A DNA stretch of 64,000 nt from assembly GCF_004340875.1 (NCBI RefSeq), contig NZ_SLXQ01000002.1, positions 186,001 to 250,000 on the forward strand. Reading direction: 5' to 3'. Positions 35,359 through 45,782 of the stretch are shown piece after piece. Origin of the DNA: Tamaricihabitans halophyticus. Its GTDB lineage: Bacteria > Actinomycetota > Actinomycetes > Mycobacteriales > Pseudonocardiaceae. The notes under the pieces are model-generated. The model did no database searches. It was not told the DNA's origin and saw only the letters and a list, made by a program, of their open reading frames with translations. The translations under genes and the position numbers were made by a program. The first letter of the stretch is position 1. Each line of letters starts with the position of its first letter.

Positions 35359-37419
35359 GTGTCCGTCACTGAGACCACGCCTGCGCCAGAATCGGCCGGA
35401 GAAGCGCAGCCGCCGGATCGGACTCGGGTCAAACCGCTGGTCTTCGTTGGTTCGGCCGGGATCACCCTGGTGATCTCGATCTGGGCGATCATCACACCGC
35501 AGGGCGCGGCCAATGTGATCGGCGCGGCCGTCGGCTGGATCTCGCAGTGGTTCGGTTGGTACTACTTCCTGACCGCGACGTTGATCGTCGTCTTTGTGGT
35601 TTTCATCGCGGCATCGCGTTACGGAAAGATCAAACTCGGCCCGCAACACTCCACCCCGGACTATGGGCTGTTCGCGTGGGCCGCGATGTTTTTCGCCGCC
35701 GGCATCGGTGTCGATCTCATGTTCTTCTCGATCTCCGGTCCGGTCACGAATTACCTCGACCCGCCGCAGGGGAGCCCGGAAACCATTGAGGCGGCGCGCC
35801 AGGCCGTGGTGTGGACGATATTCCATTACGGCATCACCGGCTGGGCGATGTACGCGCTGATGGGTATGGCCCTCGGCTATTTCGCTTTCCGGCGCCGGTT
35901 GCCGTTGGCGATCCGATCCGCGCTGTACCCGCTGATCGGCAAACGAATTCACGGACCGGCCGGCGACAGCGTGGATCTCGCGGCGGTCATCGGGGCGATC
36001 TTCGGGATCGCTGTTTCGCTGGGTATCGGCGTGGTACAGCTCAGCTACGGGCTGAACGTCATGTTCGACCTGCCCCAGGGGTTGCCGATCCAGATCGCGC
36101 TCATCGTCATCGCGGTACTGATTGCCACGCTGTCCGCCGTTTCCGGCGTCGACAAGGGGATCCGGCGAATATCCCAGCTCAACGTGTTGCTCGCGGTAGC
36201 GCTCATGATCTACCTTTCGGTCTTCGAGAACCCGATCCAGGTGCTCAATTCCCTCGTGATGAACGTCGGTGACTTCGTCAGCCGGTTCCCGGGGATGACG
36301 CTGGACACCTTCGCCTACGAGCAGCCGACCGACTGGCTCAATTCCGGGACGCTGTTCTTCTGGGCCTGGTGGATCGCGTGGGCGCCGTTCGTCGGCATGT
36401 TTCTTGCCCGCATCTCGCGCGGCCGCACCATCCGGCAGTTCGTCACGGCGACCCTGGTGATCCCGTTCTTCTTCGCCCTGGCGTTCATCTCGGTGTTCGG
36501 CAACGCCGCACTGCGCGCGGTTCGTGGCGGTGATTCCGAGTTCGGCGAGGCCGCGGTGAACGTTCCAGAAGAAGGGTTCTTCGCGCTACTCGCCCAGCAT
36601 CCGGGTGCCACCTTCAGCATTGGCCTCGCGGTCGTGGCCGGGTTGCTGTTGTATGTGACCTCGGCGGACTCGGGGGCATTGGTGATGGCGAACCTTAGCT
36701 CGCATCTGCGTACACCGACGCAGGACGCCGCGCCCTGGTTGCGTATCTTCTGGGCGGCGGCAACCGGGCTGCTCACCCTGGCGATGTTGCTTGTGGACGG
36801 TATTGACGCGCTGACCAACGCCACCATCATTATCGGGCTGCCGTTCTCGGTGGTGATGTTCCTGGTCATGTGGGGGCTGTATCGGGCACTACGGGTGGAA
36901 GGATTCCGGCGGGACGCACTGGTCGGTATGTTGCCGTCCACGCTGTCCGGACGGGGCGGCGAGTCAGCGAGTTGGCGCCACCGATTGGCCAGGGCACGCA
37001 GCTATTCCGACCGGGCCGCGGTCGAGAAGTTCCGTGATGACGTATGCCTGCCCGCCTTGACCGAGGTCGCCGAGGAACTGCGGGCACATGGCGAGGAAGC
37101 CACCGTGCAGCAGCGGACCGATGCGAAGACCGGGCTGTTTCAGGTGGAACTGCGGTCACCGGTTGGCGCCGCCGAGGAGTTCGGCTATCTGGTGTGCCCG
37201 CGCCCTTCGCGTACTCCCGCGTTCGCGCGCAACGCACGCAACGGCGACGGTTACTTCCGGGTCGAGGTGTTCCTTGCCGACGGCGGGCAGGGCTATGACG
37301 TCATGGGCTACCGAAAGGACCAGCTCATCGACGATGTGCTCGATCACTACGAGCGGCATCTCGAGTTCCTGCGGCTGCGGCACGAGGCGGCCGCCGATCC
37401 AACGGACTCGGCTACCTGA
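35359..37419 (+). CDS. BCCT family betaine/choline/carnitine transporter
   Basis: The 686-aa membrane protein has twelve helices with the BCCT landmarks SISGPVTNYLDPPQG, VVWTIFHYGITGWAMYALMG and the helix-8 segment FFWAWWIAWAPFVGMFLARI. These carriers import choline or betaine with Na+ or H+. A long cytoplasmic tail of about 150 residues (after GRGGESASW) resembles that of BetT-type choline carriers. GTG at 35359 is preferred: AAGGTGAG precedes it and the 20 residues upstream are not conserved. It is transcribed towards the LysR/amaA region. Choline uptake is likely but not certain. Confidence 0.92.
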   Translation: MSVTETTPAPESAGEAQPPDRTRVKPLVFVGSAGITLVISIWAIITPQGAANVIGAAVGWISQWFGWYYFLTATLIVVFVVFIAASRYGKIKLGPQHSTPDYGLFAWAAMFFAAGIGVDLMFFSISGPVTNYLDPPQGSPETIEAARQAVVWTIFHYGITGWAMYALMGMALGYFAFRRRLPLAIRSALYPLIGKRIHGPAGDSVDLAAVIGAIFGIAVSLGIGVVQLSYGLNVMFDLPQGLPIQIALIVIAVLIATLSAVSGVDKGIRRISQLNVLLAVALMIYLSVFENPIQVLNSLVMNVGDFVSRFPGMTLDTFAYEQPTDWLNSGTLFFWAWWIAWAPFVGMFLARISRGRTIRQFVTATLVIPFFFALAFISVFGNAALRAVRGGDSEFGEAAVNVPEEGFFALLAQHPGATFSIGLAVVAGLLLYVTSADSGALVMANLSSHLRTPTQDAAPWLRIFWAAATGLLTLAMLLVDGIDALTNATIIIGLPFSVVMFLVMWGLYRALRVEGFRRDALVGMLPSTLSGRGGESASWRHRLARARSYSDRAAVEKFRDDVCLPALTEVAEELRAHGEEATVQQRTDAKTGLFQVELRSPVGAAEEFGYLVCPRPSRTPAFARNARNGDGYFRVEVFLADGGQGYDVMGYRKDQLIDDVLDHYERHLEFLRLRHEAAADPTDSAT

Positions 37420-37459
37420 CCGCAGCCCGGCGGCCTTGCCAGCATGCGCTGCGGGCCGG

Positions 37460-38362
37460 CTATTCGCCGGTCGCGGTCAGCTCGTGGAGTACTCCGGCGA
37501 GCGCCGCGACCGTCGGGCGACTCTGCGCGGCCGAGCGTACGATGATCACGATATCTCGTTCGAAGCGTTCGGTGAGGTCGAGCACGCGCAACTGGGAGGG
37601 GCGCAGCCGCAGCATCAGGTCGGTGACCGGGGTGGTGCCGACGCCGGCTTCGACCAGTGCCAGCGAGGCCGCCGTGTCCGTGACCTGGTGACGCACGTCG
37701 GGTTCGACGCCGGCACGCCGGCATACCGTGCGAATCGCCCGTCCATAGTGGGTGTCCAGATCGGGCAGTATCCAGCCGAGATCGCCGGTATCCGCCACGC
37801 TGATCTCCTGCCTGTCGGGCAGCACGCCGGAGGGAACGGCAAGGGCGAACCGCTCGCGAACCAGCCGGACCAGCCGCAGACTGGGTGCCCGCGGGATCGG
37901 TACGTCCGGGTAGTCCAGGCCGAGCGCGAGATCGACCGAGCCGGCCGCGACGGCGTCGTACACCTCGTCGACCACCATCTCCCGGCTCTGCACGGCGAGT
38001 TCGGGATGTTTCTCCCGCGCTCGGGTGAGCGCGATCGGCAGGATCTCGGCCGCGGCGGTGGCGAACACACCGATGTTCAGTGAACCTGCCACGGTTCGCG
38101 TGGTTCGTTCCAGCGCGGCCACCGCATCGGCCTCGATGCTCAACATCCGTTCGGCGTGCCTGGCGAGAGCCCTACCCGCATCGGTGAGTTCGACGCGGCG
38201 CCCGACGCGACGCAGTAGCGGCTCCCGGACGCTGCGTTCCAGGGCCGCCAGCTGCTGCGAGACCCCTCCCGGGGTGTACCCGAGCGTCTCGGCTACTGCG
38301 GTAATGGTGCCGCGCCTGGTCAGCTCGACCAACGACCGGAGTTGCGAACTCGTCCATTCCAT
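37460..38362 (-). CDS. LysR family transcriptional regulator, divergent from the oxidase/dehydrogenase pair
   Basis: The 300-aa protein has a LysR winged helix at residues 1-60 (SQLRSLVELTRRGTITAVAE, then GVSQQLAALERSVREPLLRR) and a two-lobed effector domain. It is divergent from the DAO-family oxidase gene and probably controls it and the dehydrogenase. No ribosome site is present. TAGTAT (38369-38374 on the minus strand) is six bases from the ATG, giving an apparently leaderless gene. CCGAGA/TCTCGG arms in the shared promoter may be its site. Confidence 0.9.
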   Translation of the reverse strand: MEWTSSQLRSLVELTRRGTITAVAETLGYTPGGVSQQLAALERSVREPLLRRVGRRVELTDAGRALARHAERMLSIEADAVAALERTTRTVAGSLNIGVFATAAAEILPIALTRAREKHPELAVQSREMVVDEVYDAVAAGSVDLALGLDYPDVPIPRAPSLRLVRLVRERFALAVPSGVLPDRQEISVADTGDLGWILPDLDTHYGRAIRTVCRRAGVEPDVRHQVTDTAASLALVEAGVGTTPVTDLMLRLRPSQLRVLDLTERFERDIVIIVRSAAQSRPTVAALAGVLHELTATGE

Positions 38363-38384
38363 TTAGCGATACTAAAAGATTATT

Positions 38385-38418
38385 CCGAGAAATCATCAAT
38401 AGACGTCAATTATCTCGG
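38385..38418. promoter_or_regulatory. Candidate LysR binding region upstream of the amaA-like gene
   Basis: CCGAGA (38385-38390) and TCTCGG (38413-38418) are inverted around a 22-base A+T-rich core in the 107-base divergent region. The location upstream of both starts and the unusual A+T content fit a LysR site. The arm spacing is longer than the classical T-N11-A box, so the exact site is uncertain. Confidence 0.45.
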
Positions 38419-38469
38419 TTGGCCACCATGGTGGGGATCTGATTCGGCCACCTCAGGGAGGTCACCCGG

Positions 38470-39633
38470 ATGCCCGCGAGTCCACTGCCCGAGCGCGCCG
38501 CGGTCGTCATCCTCGGCGGCGGGGTGATCGGCACCAGTATCGCGTTCCACCTGGCCGAAGCGGGCGTCTCCGACGTGCTGCTGCTCGACCGGGGTGAACT
38601 CGGCGCCGGTTCGACCTGCCGGGCCGCGGGTGGGGTGCGTGCCCAGTTCTCCGACGAGCTGAACATCGCGCTTGGCGCGCGTAGCCTCGAAGCCTTCCAA
38701 CGTTTCGGGCAGCGGCCAGGCCAGGAGATCGACCTTCACCAGGTTGGCTACCTGTTCCTGTTGTCTACATCGGAGCAAGTCACGGCGTTCGAGCGGGATG
38801 TCGCGTTGCAGAACGAGCTCGGCATCCCGAGCAGGATGCTCGACGTGGCCGAAGCGCGTCGGCTGTCCCCGCTGGCTGATTCGGACGGCCTACTCGCGGC
38901 GGCGTATTCGCCGGACGACGGGCACTGCACTCCGGAGTCGGTTGTCCTCGGCTACGCGACCGGCGCGCGTCGCCGCGGCGCCACCCTGCGTACCGGGGTG
39001 ACCGTGCTCGAGCTGGACTGCGACGCCGAGAGGGTGCGCACGGTGGTGACCGACGGGGGTGTGGTGGCCGCCGACACCGTCATCTGCGCGACCGGCGCAT
39101 GGTCAGCCGGTATCGGCCAGCTTGCCGGCTTCGACCTGCCCGTGCGGCCGGTACGCCGGCAGGTGATGTTCACCGAGCCGATGCCCCAGTTACCGTCGGC
39201 GGTGCCGTTCACGATCGACTTCGCCACCTCGTTCTACTTCCACCGGGAGGGCAGGGGACTGATGCTCGGGATGTCTGATCCGGACCAGGAACCCGGGTTC
39301 CACCTGGACTACTCGCCGGACTGGCTACCGCGACTCGGCGCGGCGATCGAACGCAGAGCGCCAGGGCTGCTCGACGTCGGGCTCAAACCTGGCTGGGCTG
39401 GGCTGTACGAGGTGACGCCCGACCACAACGCGCTCATCGGCCGTGCCGAGGAGCCATCGAATTTCTTGTACGCCACCGGATTCTCCGGTCACGGATTCCT
39501 CCAGGCACCCGCCGTAGGCGAGGTGATCAGGGATCTGTATCTCGATCGCGAACCGGTTGTTGACGTGGGTCCGCTCAGCGCGAGCCGGTTCGCCGCCGGC
39601 GCTACCGTTCGTCCAGAGACTCGCATCGTGTGA
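38470..39633 (+). CDS. FAD-dependent amino-acid/amine oxidase, DAO family (AmaA/sarcosine-oxidase-like)
   Basis: The 387-aa flavoprotein starts with the FAD-binding motif VVILGGGVIGTSIAFHLAEA. It has the substrate-domain segment GELGAGSTCRAAGGVRAQFS and ends with YATGFSGHGFLQAPAVGEVI, typical of the D-amino-acid/sarcosine oxidase family. The next gene encodes an aminoadipate-semialdehyde dehydrogenase. That pairing matches amaA-amaB of Pseudomonas putida, where AmaA oxidises L-pipecolate to piperideine-6-carboxylate (known there), so pipecolate oxidation is the leading inference; sarcosine or another secondary amine is the alternative. GGGAGG lies upstream of the ATG. Confidence 0.88.
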   Translation: MPASPLPERAAVVILGGGVIGTSIAFHLAEAGVSDVLLLDRGELGAGSTCRAAGGVRAQFSDELNIALGARSLEAFQRFGQRPGQEIDLHQVGYLFLLSTSEQVTAFERDVALQNELGIPSRMLDVAEARRLSPLADSDGLLAAAYSPDDGHCTPESVVLGYATGARRRGATLRTGVTVLELDCDAERVRTVVTDGGVVAADTVICATGAWSAGIGQLAGFDLPVRPVRRQVMFTEPMPQLPSAVPFTIDFATSFYFHREGRGLMLGMSDPDQEPGFHLDYSPDWLPRLGAAIERRAPGLLDVGLKPGWAGLYEVTPDHNALIGRAEEPSNFLYATGFSGHGFLQAPAVGEVIRDLYLDREPVVDVGPLSASRFAAGATVRPETRIV

Positions 39634-39670
39634 CAACGGTGGCGAGCACCGCTACTGGGAAGGAAATCGT

Positions 39671-41200
39671 ATGACCGACACCGTTCCGCCTGGCACCGAC
39701 AACGTTCGAGAGCGTGCCTCGGCGGCACTTGACGCCGTGGGCGCCACCCTGCCGGTAGGGCATGGGCTCACCGCCCGCACACCGATCACCGGCGAGGACC
39801 TGTTCGAGCTGCACGCCACCACCGAACAGGAGACCGAGGACGCCATTGCCGCTGCCGAGGCCGCCTTCCGCGTCTGGCGCACGACACCCGCGCCGGCGCG
39901 AGGTGAACTGGTTCGCCGGCTCGGCGACCTGCTGCGCGCCCATCAGGGTGACCTCGCCGACCTGATCACCATCGAAGCCGGCAAGATCCGTTCCGAAGCG
40001 CTTGGCGAAGTCCAGGAGATGATCGATATCTGCGACTTCGCGGTCGGGCTCTCCCGGCAGCTCTACGGTCGATCGATTGCATCCGAACGCCCTGGGCACC
40101 GGCTCGCCGAGACCTGGCATCCGCTCGGTGTCGTTGGGGTCATCTCGGCGTTCAACTTTCCCGCCGCCGTCTGGTCCTGGAACACCGCGGTCGCCCTGGT
40201 GTGCGGTGATCCCGTGGTGTGGAAGCCATCCGAGGCGACTCCGCTGATCTCGCTCGCCTGTGGCCACCTGGTGGATCGCGCGGTGCGGGAAGTCGGCGCA
40301 CCACCGGCGGTACACCAGGTCCTCTTCGGCGACCGGCGGGTCGGCGAGCAGCTGGTTGACGATTCCCGGGTGGCGCTGGTGAGTGCGACCGGCTCCACCC
40401 GGATGGGACGCGAGGTCGGGCCGAGGGTTGCCGCGCGGTTCGGCCGCTGTCTGCTGGAACTGGGTGGCAACAACGCGTCCGTGGTGGCGCCCTCGGCGGA
40501 TCTCGATCTCGCCTTGCACGGTGTGGTATTCGCCGCTGCGGGTACCGCGGGGCAGCGGTGCACCACGCTGCGACGGCTGATCGTGCATCGCAGCATCGCG
40601 GACGAGTTCGTCGATCGATTGGTGGCCGCCTACCGCAAGCTGCCCGTCGGTGACCCGTTCGCGGAAGGCACGCTGGTCGGCCCGCTGGTTTCGGCCGCCG
40701 CGGCCGAGGGCATGCGGCAGGCCCTGGAGAAGGCCGTAGCCGAGGGCGGCGAGGTACTTGTCGGTGGTGGTGCCCGGCTGGTCGACGAGGTGCCCAACGC
40801 GTCCTATGTGGAGCCCGCCGTAGTACGGATGCCGGAGCAGAGCGCGATCGTGCGGCAGGAAACCTTCGCGCCGATCCTCTACGTGCTCACCTACGATGAC
40901 TTCGACGAGGCGATCGCCCTGCACAACGGGGTTCCGCAAGGGCTGTCGTCCTCGGTGTTCACCCGGGACCAGCAGGAGGCCGAGCGGTTTCTGGCGGCCG
41001 ATGGTTCGGATTGCGGGATCACGAACGTCAACATCGGTACCTCGGGAGCCGAGATCGGCGGCGCGTTCGGTGGCGAGAAGGAAACCGGTGGTGGCAGGGA
41101 GTCCGGTTCGGACGCATGGCGTGCCTACATGCGCAGGGCCACCAACACGGTCAACTACTCGAGCGAGTTGACGCTCGCGCAGAACGTCAGCTTCCTGTGA
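39671..41200 (+). CDS. amaB: Aldehyde dehydrogenase, ALDH7 type (alpha-aminoadipate semialdehyde dehydrogenase)
   Basis: The 509-aa NAD-dependent enzyme oxidises an aldehyde to the acid. It has NAD-site segments SAFNFPAAVWSWNTA and VSATGSTRMGREVGPRVAAR, the catalytic glutamate in LLELGGNNA and the nucleophilic cysteine in GTAGQRCTTLRR. The C-terminal IGGAFGGEKETGGGRESGSD and YMRRATNTVNYS segments closely resemble human ALDH7A1 and bacterial AmaB. It should convert 2-aminoadipate 6-semialdehyde, formed from pipecolate or lysine, to 2-aminoadipate. ATG at 39671 follows GGAAGGAAATCGT. It ends one base before the convergent dehydrogenase stop. Confidence 0.92.
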   Translation: MTDTVPPGTDNVRERASAALDAVGATLPVGHGLTARTPITGEDLFELHATTEQETEDAIAAAEAAFRVWRTTPAPARGELVRRLGDLLRAHQGDLADLITIEAGKIRSEALGEVQEMIDICDFAVGLSRQLYGRSIASERPGHRLAETWHPLGVVGVISAFNFPAAVWSWNTAVALVCGDPVVWKPSEATPLISLACGHLVDRAVREVGAPPAVHQVLFGDRRVGEQLVDDSRVALVSATGSTRMGREVGPRVAARFGRCLLELGGNNASVVAPSADLDLALHGVVFAAAGTAGQRCTTLRRLIVHRSIADEFVDRLVAAYRKLPVGDPFAEGTLVGPLVSAAAAEGMRQALEKAVAEGGEVLVGGGARLVDEVPNASYVEPAVVRMPEQSAIVRQETFAPILYVLTYDDFDEAIALHNGVPQGLSSSVFTRDQQEAERFLAADGSDCGITNVNIGTSGAEIGGAFGGEKETGGGRESGSDAWRAYMRRATNTVNYSSELTLAQNVSFL

Positions 41201-41201
41201 C

Positions 41202-42347
41202 CTACCCCGGCAGGCGCCCTTTGCCGCGCATCGCGGCGTGCACCCGTTCCTCGGCAAGGCGCCGGCCGGCCTGGTGCGGGGTGAGCTGATCGCGGGTCGC
41301 CGCGGTGAGCACCGTCTGGGCGTTGGCGCGCAGCTTCTCGGCGATGGTACGGAACATGTCCGTGGTGTCCGGCCGGAATCCGGAGTGGCGCGCGTCCATC
41401 GCGAAGGCGGCCGCGATCACTCCGCCGGCGTTGGCGACGAAATCCGGGATGACCGGGATACCGCGCTTCGCGAGGATCGCCTGGGCGTTCGGCGAGGTCG
41501 GCAGATTGGCTCCCTCGACGATGAGCCGTGGCTGTACCGCTTGCGCGATATCCTCGTCGATCACGTCCTGCACGGCGGCGGGAACCAGGATCTCGCAGTC
41601 GGCAAGAAGCTCCTTGCCGGCGGCGAGCGGCGAGCCGATGTCGATGCGGTTGACGAAGGCGTCGCCGTATTCGGCGCTGGCCGCGCTGAGCGTGGCGACA
41701 TCCAGCCCGGCAGGGTCATATCGCCCGCCGTGCGCGGTGGATACCGCGACGATGGTGGCACCGAGTTGGTGGAAACGTTGCGCGGCCGCCTTGCCGACCG
41801 CGCCGTAGCCCTGGATGGCCACGCGGGCCCCGGAAAGCGGTAGGTCGAGCATGGCCGCGCCGGCCTCGGCTGCCTCCGCGACGCCGAATCCGGTGACCCC
41901 AAGCTGATCGTAGGCAAGACCGCCCAGCTCCGCCGGCGTGCCGACCGCGGTGCCGCGGTCACCGAGTTCGTCCTGGATGATCGCGGCGTCCTGTTCGGTC
42001 AGGCCCATATCGAGCCCGAACACGTACTCGCTTGGCACCTCGTTGTGCAGGGCCCGCGCGAAGGCCCGCAGCACCGCCTCCTTGTCGGCGGCACTCGGGT
42101 CCGCGATGATGCCGGCCTTGGCGCCACCGTAGAACAGGTCGACGGCCGCCCATTTCCATGTCATGTTCCGCGCGAGCCTGGCTACCTCGGGCACGGTGAC
42201 CGACGGTGCCATCCGGGTACCGCCCTTGCCGATACCGCGCGCGGTGTTGTCGATGACGAGTACGCCCCGCATGCCCGTACGGCGGTGCGAAACGACGACG
42301 ATCTTCTCCGGTCCCCACTCGTCGACGAGTTGCAGCGCATCGGTCAT
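41202..42347 (-). CDS. Glu/Leu/Phe/Val dehydrogenase family protein
   Basis: The 381-aa enzyme catalyses reversible oxidative deamination of an amino acid with NAD(P). It has the glycine-rich substrate segment VDLFYGGAKAGI with the catalytic lysine (about residue 78), and the NAD-binding segment VAIQGYGAVGKAAAQRFHQL. Length fits the smaller leucine/phenylalanine dehydrogenase-glutamate dehydrogenase branch. It is the last of three genes on this strand (dgdA, kinase-like, dehydrogenase), 153 bases after the kinase-like gene. It could regenerate 2-oxo acid or remove ammonium from the aminotransferase products. Substrate is not assignable. Confidence 0.9.
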   Translation of the reverse strand: MTDALQLVDEWGPEKIVVVSHRRTGMRGVLVIDNTARGIGKGGTRMAPSVTVPEVARLARNMTWKWAAVDLFYGGAKAGIIADPSAADKEAVLRAFARALHNEVPSEYVFGLDMGLTEQDAAIIQDELGDRGTAVGTPAELGGLAYDQLGVTGFGVAEAAEAGAAMLDLPLSGARVAIQGYGAVGKAAAQRFHQLGATIVAVSTAHGGRYDPAGLDVATLSAASAEYGDAFVNRIDIGSPLAAGKELLADCEILVPAAVQDVIDEDIAQAVQPRLIVEGANLPTSPNAQAILAKRGIPVIPDFVANAGGVIAAAFAMDARHSGFRPDTTDMFRTIAEKLRANAQTVLTAATRDQLTPHQAGRRLAEERVHAAMRGKGRLPG

Positions 42348-42500
42348 TGCTGGCCCCCAGTGTGGTCTAGCACGGTGGACTGCCCGGATGCCCGGGCTCG
42401 AGCTCCACGATGCTGGTAATGCGCCGCGCGGCCAAGGGCGCGTAGCGCGACACTATTTTCGGGGCAGCCACAACTGTGCTTGCGCTCGCCAGGGTGGCCG

Positions 42501-43412
42501 TTACGGGCGCAGCTGGCCGAAGGCGGCCAGCCGTCGCCGGTGGTAGTCCAGGTCCTCCTCGTCCTGTGCTAGCCCGCGCGCGCTTGCCTGTACGAAGTAG
42601 ACACTCTCGCGCCGCAGCCGGTGACGCATCAGCTGCACGAGGGTCTCCTCGTCGAGGCGTTCGGCAGTACCGCCGGCAGCGATATAGTTCTCGGTGAAGC
42701 TCCGTAGCCGCACCGGATCGAAGCGGAACTCGCCGGAGAACTCGAGTACCGCACTCGCCACTTCGATTTCGGGCCTGCCAACGAAAGCCTCATCCCAATC
42801 GAGCACGGCGATCAGCCGGCCGGACCCGTCCCGCGCAGCCAGCAGGTTGCCGCGGTAGTAGTCGCCGTGCAGTGGATGTCGTGGCCCGGCCTCGGCGGAG
42901 AACTCCGCGAGCCAGGCGTCCAGGCGCGGATCGTGCAGTAGCGGATCGGCATAGCTGGCCCTGCCGTCCAGGCCGGGCTCGAGAAAGCACGGCTTCGGGC
43001 GGGCACCGACGCTCGCGCCGGCGAGCGCGCGGTGTAGCCGGCCGAGCAGCCGTGCCGCCGCTGGCGCCGTGGTGACATCGGCTGCTGCTGGCCAGACGCC
43101 ATCGATATACGGCCACAGCGAAACCACGCGGTTGCCGACCAACGTCACGGTTCCGGTACCGCCTGGCAGCTGTAGTGGAGTGACCGCTTCGGCGCAGCCC
43201 TGATCTCGTGCCGCGGTGGCGACTCGGTGGCACCACGACGCTGCGCCGATAGCCAGCTCTGCCGGGTCCGTTGTGGACGCGCCGATCCGGACGACCTTGT
43301 CGGCTACCCGCCAGGCGGCGGATTCCTCGCCACCGTACAAGCGCTCGGCCGGCCCGTACGCGCCGCAGACCCTTCGGATATCCGCCGTCAGTGTTGCCTC
43401 GGCGAAAACCAT
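42501..43412 (-). CDS. Phosphotransferase of the aminoglycoside-phosphotransferase/choline-kinase fold
   Basis: The 303-aa protein has the kinase-like catalytic loop HPLHGDYYRGNLL (about residue 184) and the metal-binding IAVLDWDEAF of the APH superfamily. Members phosphorylate hydroxyl groups of small molecules: aminoglycosides, homoserine, methylthioribose, choline or hydroxylysine. Lying 48 bases after the class III PLP gene and opposite an ALDH7-type dehydrogenase, a hydroxylysine-kinase-like or ethanolamine/homoserine-type kinase is conceivable (inference). Drug resistance is not required by the context. Confidence 0.85.
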   Translation of the reverse strand: MVFAEATLTADIRRVCGAYGPAERLYGGEESAAWRVADKVVRIGASTTDPAELAIGAASWCHRVATAARDQGCAEAVTPLQLPGGTGTVTLVGNRVVSLWPYIDGVWPAAADVTTAPAAARLLGRLHRALAGASVGARPKPCFLEPGLDGRASYADPLLHDPRLDAWLAEFSAEAGPRHPLHGDYYRGNLLAARDGSGRLIAVLDWDEAFVGRPEIEVASAVLEFSGEFRFDPVRLRSFTENYIAAGGTAERLDEETLVQLMRHRLRRESVYFVQASARGLAQDEEDLDYHRRRLAAFGQLRP

Positions 43413-43460
43413 CTACCGCGCTCCTAGCCTCCGGGATCGGCAGCACCCGGCGGAATCCAG

Positions 43461-44798
<1,338 letters not shown>

Positions 44799-44810
44799 CT
44801 ATCACATGAT

Positions 44811-44842
44811 ATCGACGATTCTGTTCGATGTTGCCGTACAAT
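44811..44842 (+). promoter_or_regulatory. dgdA / LysR divergent promoter with inverted repeat and leaderless -10
   Basis: ATCGA (44811-44815) and TCGAT (44825-44829) are inverted with a nine-base gap, a spacing usual for LysR sites. TACAAT (44837-44842) is a near-consensus -10, seven bases before the ATG of the LysR gene, implying leaderless transcription. The region is only 84 bases between the two divergent starts. Confidence 0.6.
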
Positions 44843-44849
44843 TTGCTGG

Positions 44850-45773
44850 ATGTTGAACCCGTGGCGGCTTCGCCTGCTCGGTTTGCTCGACAGTCTCGGC
44901 ACCATCCGCGCGGTTGCCGAAACGCTGCATCTGAGCCCGTCCACGGTGTCCCAGCAGCTCGCCGTGCTCGAGGCGGAAACGCATAGCCAGCTGCTCGCCC
45001 GAGCCGGTCGGCGGGTCCGGTTGACCCGAACCGGGGTGGCGCTTGCCCGGCGGGGCAGGGAGATCCTCGACCGGATGGCCGAGGCCGAAGCGGAACTGCG
45101 GGCGCTCAACGACGAGCCGATCGGTACCGTCCGGCTGGGTGCCTTCCAGAGTGCGATTCACCCGCTTGCCGTCCCTACGGCCGCTCGGCTGGCCGACTCG
45201 CATCCACATCTGCATGTGGAGCTGATCGAATCCGAACCACATGAGAGTGGGTCCGCGCTACGCACCGGCGAGCTGGACGTGATCGTGACGACCACCGATT
45301 ATGTCGAGTTCCCGTGGGATCGGGATCTGGAGATCATCCCGCTCGGTACCGATCCGGTGGTGCTGGTGCTGCCGAAGGGACATCCGCTGGCCAACCGGCG
45401 CGTGGTCGATCTTGCCGCCTGCGCGGCGGAGACCTGGGCATGTGACCGGCCCGGCTCCTACCTGGCCGAGCTGACCGCTCGGCTGTGCAGGGAAGCCGGT
45501 TTTGCGCCGAGGGTGGCCTGCCGGTTCAGCAACTACCTGCTGGCCGTGCAACACGTCGAAGCCGGACGATCGGTCACACTGTTGCCCGCGATGGCCGTCG
45601 CACCGAACTATGCGGTGGTTACCCGCGAGCTCACCACACCGGTGCACCGTAACGTCGCGATCGTCGTCCGGCGCGGGACCGCGCCACGGGCGGCGGTGGA
45701 TGCCGTCGTTGGCGCGCTACTCGACCATCCGGAGATCCCGGGTCTTTCCGTACCAGCCTCGGGCGGGGACTAG
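44850..45773 (+). CDS. LysR family transcriptional regulator divergent from dgdA
   Basis: The 307-aa protein has a LysR HTH at residues 4-60 (WRLRLLGLLDSLGTIRAVAE, then SPSTVSQQLAVLEAETHSQL) followed by the effector domain (from about residue 90, GTVRLGAFQSAIHPLAVPTA). The divergent arrangement with dgdA suggests it is the functional counterpart of Burkholderia DgdR, though it need not be an orthologue. The start is ATG at 44850, next to a -10 sequence and without a ribosome site; upstream in-frame starts would overlap dgdA. Its stop abuts the lexA-like stop within a palindrome. Confidence 0.88.
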   Translation: MLNPWRLRLLGLLDSLGTIRAVAETLHLSPSTVSQQLAVLEAETHSQLLARAGRRVRLTRTGVALARRGREILDRMAEAEAELRALNDEPIGTVRLGAFQSAIHPLAVPTAARLADSHPHLHVELIESEPHESGSALRTGELDVIVTTTDYVEFPWDRDLEIIPLGTDPVVLVLPKGHPLANRRVVDLAACAAETWACDRPGSYLAELTARLCREAGFAPRVACRFSNYLLAVQHVEAGRSVTLLPAMAVAPNYAVVTRELTTPVHRNVAIVVRRGTAPRAAVDAVVGALLDHPEIPGLSVPASGGD

Positions 45774-45782
45774 CCGCGGCTA
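45771..45782. terminator. Palindrome spanning the LysR and LexA-like stop codons
   Basis: TAGCCGCGGCTA is a perfect 12-bp palindrome. Its ends are the TAG stop of the LysR gene (45771-45773) and, on the minus strand, the TAG stop of the LexA-like gene (45780-45782). The six intervening bases are all the space between the two convergent genes. It has no loop, so it is a weak terminator at best. Confidence 0.4.

Noticed and set aside
39602-41257. A 551-codon minus-strand frame opposite the ALDH7 gene
   Set aside because: The plus strand carries the full set of aldehyde dehydrogenase motifs; the reverse frame has low-complexity Arg/Gly-rich composition and no recognisable domain.
42501-43412. 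Aminoglycoside resistance gene
   Set aside because: The fold is shared by many small-molecule kinases, and the amino-acid catabolic neighbourhood argues against a resistance label.
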